From contig JACOWO010000138.1 in NCBI GenBank assembly GCA_016176745.1, positions 1 through 7,527 of the forward strand: DNA of 7,527 nucleotides, read 5' to 3'. Positions within the stretch are counted from its first letter, which is position 1. Every line of letters starts with the position of its first letter. The stretch comes from Nitrosopumilales archaeon (GTDB lineage: Archaea > Thermoproteota > Nitrososphaeria > Nitrososphaerales > Nitrosopumilaceae). This document shows positions 4,976-7,527 of the stretch, one piece after another. A model generated the notes under the pieces. That model was given only the letters and a program-made list of their open reading frames with translations. It ran no database searches and was not told where the DNA came from. A program made the translations under genes and the position numbers.

Positions 4976-6325
4976 ATGGCAAAATTATTTGGAACAAATG
5001 GAATCAGAGGAGTTTTTGCAGAAGATCTCTCTCTAGAATTTATCCACGACATAACGCTTGCAATTGCAACATACTTTAAGAAAGGACCAATACTTGTTGG
5101 ATATGACGGAAGAACATCTAGCCCTGCAATAACAAAAATTGTTTGTTCTACACTAAACTCTATTGGTTTTGATTGTAAAAATGCTGGATTGATCCCAACT
5201 CCATGTCTGGAGATTGCAACTAAAAAGCTTGGATATGCAGGAGGCATTATGATCACAGCATCGCACAATCCTTCACAATACAATGGAATCAAGCCTGTGG
5301 CATCTGATGGCGTAGAGATCTCAAGAGATGACGAATTGGTAATTGAAGATATTTACTTTAATAAAAAATGGAAAAAGGACTTAATACAATGTGGAAAAAC
5401 AGAACCTGAAGAAAACGCAATTAAGGTATATCTTGATGCAATAATTTCGCATGTAAATAAAGAAAGGATCAGATCCAAAAAATTCAAGGTGGTACTTGAT
5501 CTTGGAAATGGGGCTCAAACTGTAACTGCTCCTACACTGTGTAATGAATTAGGCTGTAAAGTAATTGCTATTAATGAAAAGATCGATGGTATGTTTTCAG
5601 GACGTGGATCGGAACCAACTCCAAATAATCTCCAAAAACTTTCAGAAACTGTAGTAAGAACAGGATCAGATATAGGTGTGGCTTTTGATGGAGACGGTGA
5701 TCGAAGCCTTTTTTGTGATGAAAAAGGAGAAATTCTAACCGGCGATAAATCCGCACTTTTACTTTCACATTTCATTTTATCAAAAAACCCAAACTCTACA
5801 ATTGTAACATGTCTTAACTCTGGCTCAAGTATTGAGACATTGGCACAAAATACAAGCTCTAATGTTATTCGTACTAAAGTGGGAAGTGTTGAGGTGTCAA
5901 GAAAGATGGTTCAAACTGGTGCTTTGATTGGATTTGAAGAAAATGGCGGATTCATGTATGGAAAACACAATCAGGTAAGGGATGGTGCAATGACTTTGGC
6001 TTTGGTACTAGATCTGCTTTCTTTTTCAGGAAAAACAATGTCAGAAGAAACAAAACTATTGCCGCCATCATTTACAACAAAGGACAAAATGGCATGTTCA
6101 AAAGAGGATACAAGCAAACTAATCAAGGCATTAGCTGACCAAAATCAAAATTCTGATACAACTGATGGCATTAAAATCATATTTGATAAAAAAAACTGGA
6201 TAATGGTTAGACCAAGCGGCACAGAACCTATAATCAGAATATATGCTGAAGCAGACTCTCAGGAAAAGCTTGAAACACTAATGTCTGAGTATTTAGCGAA
6301 GATAAACTCAATTCTTTTCCGATAA
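4976..6325 (+). CDS. glmM: Phosphoglucosamine mutase / phosphohexomutase (archaeal GlmM type)
   Basis: Alpha-D-phosphohexomutase superfamily enzyme converting glucosamine 6-phosphate to glucosamine 1-phosphate, on the way to UDP-GlcNAc for protein glycosylation and the cell surface; archaeal members may also act on mannose or glucose phosphates. The 449 residues are full length. In order: LFGTNGIRG (4-12), the active-site TASHNP (94-99) with phosphoserine S96, the Mg-binding DGDGDR (238-243), the sugar-binding EENGG (321-325), and the C-terminal phosphate-binding RPSGTEPIIRIYAE (412-425). All four functional loops are intact, and the FGTNGIRG opening resembles GlmM more than phosphomannomutases. 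ATG at 4976 gives the canonical N-terminus. It stands alone, divergent from tRNA-Leu; the ribosomal cluster 61 nt downstream has its own promoter. Substrate preference among amino-sugar and hexose phosphates is inferred. Confidence 0.92.
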   Translation: MAKLFGTNGIRGVFAEDLSLEFIHDITLAIATYFKKGPILVGYDGRTSSPAITKIVCSTLNSIGFDCKNAGLIPTPCLEIATKKLGYAGGIMITASHNPSQYNGIKPVASDGVEISRDDELVIEDIYFNKKWKKDLIQCGKTEPEENAIKVYLDAIISHVNKERIRSKKFKVVLDLGNGAQTVTAPTLCNELGCKVIAINEKIDGMFSGRGSEPTPNNLQKLSETVVRTGSDIGVAFDGDGDRSLFCDEKGEILTGDKSALLLSHFILSKNPNSTIVTCLNSGSSIETLAQNTSSNVIRTKVGSVEVSRKMVQTGALIGFEENGGFMYGKHNQVRDGAMTLALVLDLLSFSGKTMSEETKLLPPSFTTKDKMACSKEDTSKLIKALADQNQNSDTTDGIKIIFDKKNWIMVRPSGTEPIIRIYAEADSQEKLETLMSEYLAKINSILFR

Positions 6326-6328
6326 CAC

Positions 6329-6336
6329 TTTTAAAA
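6329..6336 (+). promoter_or_regulatory. TATA box of the rpl7ae-rps28e-rpl24e-ndk operon
   Basis: TTTTAAAA just after the glmM stop, centred about 54 nt before the rpl7ae ATG. Transcription would start near 6358-6360, leaving a leader of about 27-29 nt, long enough to carry the ribosome binding site and the structured element described separately. Confidence 0.5.
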
Positions 6337-6354
6337 CCAATCGTAAGCAATGTT

Positions 6355-6380
6355 GGGATGGAAATGATCCCGATGGGTGA
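6355..6380 (+). promoter_or_regulatory. Ribosome binding site of rpl7ae within a kink-turn-like element
   Basis: GGTGA at 6376-6380, 6 nt before the ATG at 6387, is a strong match to the archaeal anti-SD. It is embedded in a potential fold: UGAU (6365-6368), CCC (6369-6371), a 3-nt loop, GGG (6375-6377), then UGA (6378-6380). Two GA steps facing each other next to a U-U pair and a C-G stem resemble the box C/D kink-turn core that L7Ae recognises. A competing hairpin, GGGAU (6355-6359) with AUCCC (6367-6371), would free the RBS. The RBS is well supported; the fold is a hypothesis. Confidence 0.5.
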
Positions 6381-6386
6381 ACATGT

Positions 6387-6773
6387 ATGGCTAAAGCATA
6401 TTATGTAAAATTTGAAACTCCACAGGACCTTGTAAATCCAATTTACGAGGCAGTGCGGGTTGCAGCTCAAAGTGGCAAGGTAAGAAAAGGCACAAACGAG
6501 GCAACAAAGGCAGTGGAACGTGGGCTAAGCAAATTAATTGTAATAGCTGAAGACGTAGAACCACCAGAGGTTGTTGCACATCTTCCAATTATTTGTGATG
6601 AGCAAGGCGCTCAGTATGCTTTTGTTCCAAGCAAACAGGATCTTGGAAAGGCACTTGGCATCGATGTCACATCAGCTGCAGCTGCAATTTTGGATGCAGG
6701 AGATGCACAACACATAGTTGATCAAGTAATCGAATCAATTAAAAAAATTAAGGGTGGCAAGCCAGCCAAATGA
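6387..6773 (+). CDS. rpl7ae: Ribosomal protein L7Ae
   Basis: A kink-turn RNA-binding protein: part of the large ribosomal subunit and, in archaea, also of box C/D and H/ACA guide RNPs and RNase P. The 128 residues have the usual length. The RNA-binding signature is visible as [20 protein letters not shown] (30-49), followed by [18 protein letters not shown] and [12 protein letters not shown]; near the C-terminus, [18 protein letters not shown] is the conserved loop and helix that completes the site. ATG at 6387 fits the family N-terminus and is served by GGTGA 6 nt upstream; an ATG at 6383 is out of frame. The gene is first in the classic archaeal order rpl7ae-rps28e-rpl24e-ndk. Its TGA overlaps the rps28e ATG (ATGA), indicating coupling. 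Its leader may carry an autoregulatory target. Confidence 0.97.
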   Translation: MAKAYYVKFETPQDLVNPIYEAVRVAAQSGKVRKGTNEATKAVERGLSKLIVIAEDVEPPEVVAHLPIICDEQGAQYAFVPSKQDLGKALGIDVTSAAAAILDAGDAQHIVDQVIESIKKIKGGKPAK

Positions 6774-6982
6774 GTACACACGAAACCGAAGTTGTTCCAG
6801 CAGAAATAATCCAGATTGTTGGAAGAACAGGTATTGCTGGTGAGGTAATCCAAGTTAGAGTAAAAGTTTTAGAGGGAAGAGACAAGGGAAGAATTCTTAC
6901 AAGAAATGTAAAGGGTTCTGTAAGAACGTCAGATATTTTGATGCTAAGAGAAACTGAACGAGAAGCAAAGAAGATCAGATAA
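6770..6982 (+). CDS. rps28e: Ribosomal protein S28e
   Basis: A small OB-fold protein of the small ribosomal subunit, archaeal/eukaryotic only. The 70-residue length is normal. Family features are [19 protein letters not shown] (8-26), a basic middle ([17 protein letters not shown]) and the highly conserved ending [17 protein letters not shown], equivalent to DVLTLLESEREARRLR in eukaryotes. The ATG overlaps the rpl7ae stop in an ATGA, and a GGGTGG 12 nt upstream, inside the rpl7ae end, may help re-initiation. Second gene of the ribosomal/ndk operon. Confidence 0.96.
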   Translation: MSTHETEVVPAEIIQIVGRTGIAGEVIQVRVKVLEGRDKGRILTRNVKGSVRTSDILMLRETEREAKKIR

Positions 6983-6987
6983 GTGAT
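6983..6987 (+). promoter_or_regulatory. Ribosome binding site of rpl24e (decides the TTG start)
   Basis: GTGAT begins right after the rps28e stop codon and ends 5 nt before the TTG at 6993. It matches the GGTGAT complement of the archaeal 16S 3' end. An in-frame TGA at 6984-6986 excludes any start further upstream. Confidence 0.5.
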
Positions 6988-6992
6988 TAATT

Positions 6993-7196
6993 TTGAGTCT
7001 TTTAATAAAACCATGCAGCTTTTGTAACAGACCAGTGGCAAAGGGATCTGGTACAATGCTCGTCAAAAACGATGGAACCGTTCTTTGGTCTTGTTCATCA
7101 AAATGCAAAAAGAACATGCTTGTTTTGAAACGTGATCCACGAAAACTAAAGTGGACTAAAAAGTATGTCAAGGGCGGAATTAAAGTAAAGAAGTAA
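6993..7196 (+). CDS. rpl24e: Ribosomal protein L24e
   Basis: A zinc-binding protein of the large ribosomal subunit. The 67 residues show the treble-clef signature: C8xxC11 in PCSFCNRPVAKGSG and C34xxxC38 in LWSCSSKCKKN, followed by the conserved RDPRKLKWTKKY (47-58). The start is TTG at 6993, the only possible one: an in-frame stop lies three codons upstream, and the family N-terminus is only a few residues before the first cysteine. A GTGAT ribosome-binding sequence precedes it. It lies 10 nt after rps28e and 1 nt before the TTG of ndk. Confidence 0.95.
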   Translation: MSLLIKPCSFCNRPVAKGSGTMLVKNDGTVLWSCSSKCKKNMLVLKRDPRKLKWTKKYVKGGIKVKK

Positions 7197-7197
7197 G

Positions 7198-7527
7198 TTG
7201 GCAGACCAAACCCTCTTTATTGTAAAACCTGATGCTGTACAGCGTAATCTGATCGGCGAAATAATTTCTCGCTTTGAGAAAAAAGGATTTAAAGTTATAA
7301 AATTAAAAATGTTCAGCTTTACAAAAAAGCAAGCAGAAGAATTTTACTCTGTTCACAAGTCAAAACCATTTTTTAATGAACTTGTTTCATTTATTACATC
7401 AGGCAGAGTAGTTGCAGCTGTAATTGAAGGAAACAATGCAATTGAGACAACAAGACTGATGATTGGTTCAACAAAGTCTTTTGAAGCTGCACCAGGTTCA
7501 ATTCGCGGTGACTATGGGTTAGGACTT
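7198..7527 (+). CDS. ndk: Nucleoside diphosphate kinase, N-terminal part (3' end outside window)
   Basis: Transfers the gamma-phosphate of ATP to other NDPs through a phosphohistidine, balancing NTP pools. The visible 110 codons start MADQTLFIVKPDAVQRNLIG, with K10 of the KPDAV motif. They continue through GEIISRFEKKGFKV, FYSVHKSKPFFNELVSFITSG (with Y50 and F58 near the nucleotide site) and TTRLMIGSTKS (R86, T92), to PGSIRGDYG (R103). The catalytic histidine motif would follow a few residues beyond the right edge. The start is TTG at 7198, one base after the rpl24e stop; an in-frame TAA at 7186 and homology at the N-terminus leave no alternative. No clear Shine-Dalgarno is visible, so coupling to rpl24e is likely. 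The gene order matches other archaea, where a translation factor (infB) often follows; that lies outside the window. Confidence 0.95.
   Translation, partial: MADQTLFIVKPDAVQRNLIGEIISRFEKKGFKVIKLKMFSFTKKQAEEFYSVHKSKPFFNELVSFITSGRVVAAVIEGNNAIETTRLMIGSTKSFEAAPGSIRGDYGLGL

Noticed and set aside
4888..5292. A 134-codon minus-strand open frame running from glmM into the tRNA
   Set aside because: It overlaps tRNA-Leu and the conserved 5' half of glmM, and the product resembles no family; it is a shadow frame.
5515..5775. Minus-strand open frames inside glmM
   Set aside because: They are antisense to the conserved Mg-binding region of glmM, with no promoter, ribosome binding site or recognisable product.
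6234..7171. Minus-strand open frames opposite glmM's end, rpl7ae, rps28e and rpl24e
   Set aside because: All are antisense to ribosomal protein genes with unmistakable signatures, and none has supporting signals.

Overview
The window reads as a compact, AT-rich archaeal chromosome segment, most likely from an ammonia-oxidising thaumarchaeon (Nitrososphaerota, Nitrosopumilus/Nitrosarchaeum-like). The evidence is archaeal-type gene content (L7Ae, S28e, L24e, L37e, an Sm-like protein, a tRNA-Leu without encoded CCA), archaeal TATA-like boxes a short distance before the starts, and the overall style of the proteins. The genus is an inference from resemblance, not from a search.

Layout, left to right. 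(1) Positions 1-473, plus strand: the 3' end of a dihydropyrimidinase/hydantoinase-type amidohydrolase. It converges on (2) 523-1230, minus strand: an exported, lineage-type protein of unknown function. (3) 1310-3133, minus strand: a tightly packed operon transcribed as LSm (Sm-like) - rpl37e - an unrecognised coiled-coil protein - rpiA. The last three genes abut with zero spacing (stop codon directly followed by start codon). (4) 3178-4763, minus strand: a two-gene operon of an ACT-domain formyl-group hydrolase/transferase (PurU/PurN-like) followed by a creatininase-family amidohydrolase, joined by a 4-nt GTGA overlap. (5) 4842-4926, minus strand: tRNA-Leu(UAG), divergent from (6) 4976-6325, plus strand: a GlmM-type phosphohexomutase. 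(7) 6387 to the right edge, plus strand: rpl7ae - rps28e - rpl24e - ndk, the classic archaeal ribosomal/NDP-kinase cluster, cut off inside ndk.

Functionally this is mainly housekeeping: translation and RNA handling (L7Ae, S28e, L24e, L37e, LSm, tRNA-Leu), nucleotide and one-carbon supply (RpiA for ribose 5-phosphate, the formyl enzyme, the creatininase homologue, Ndk, perhaps the amidohydrolase) and amino-sugar activation (GlmM). There is no mobile element, CRISPR array or defence island, and no gene-free stretch longer than about 80 bases apart from the tRNA intergenic area.

The most interesting leads are a kink-turn-like element overlapping the ribosome binding site of rpl7ae, which could be an L7Ae autoregulatory site; the unrecognised coiled-coil gene wedged without spacing between rpl37e and rpiA; and the coupled pair of possible deformylases. 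I do not see a clearly new multi-gene system here.
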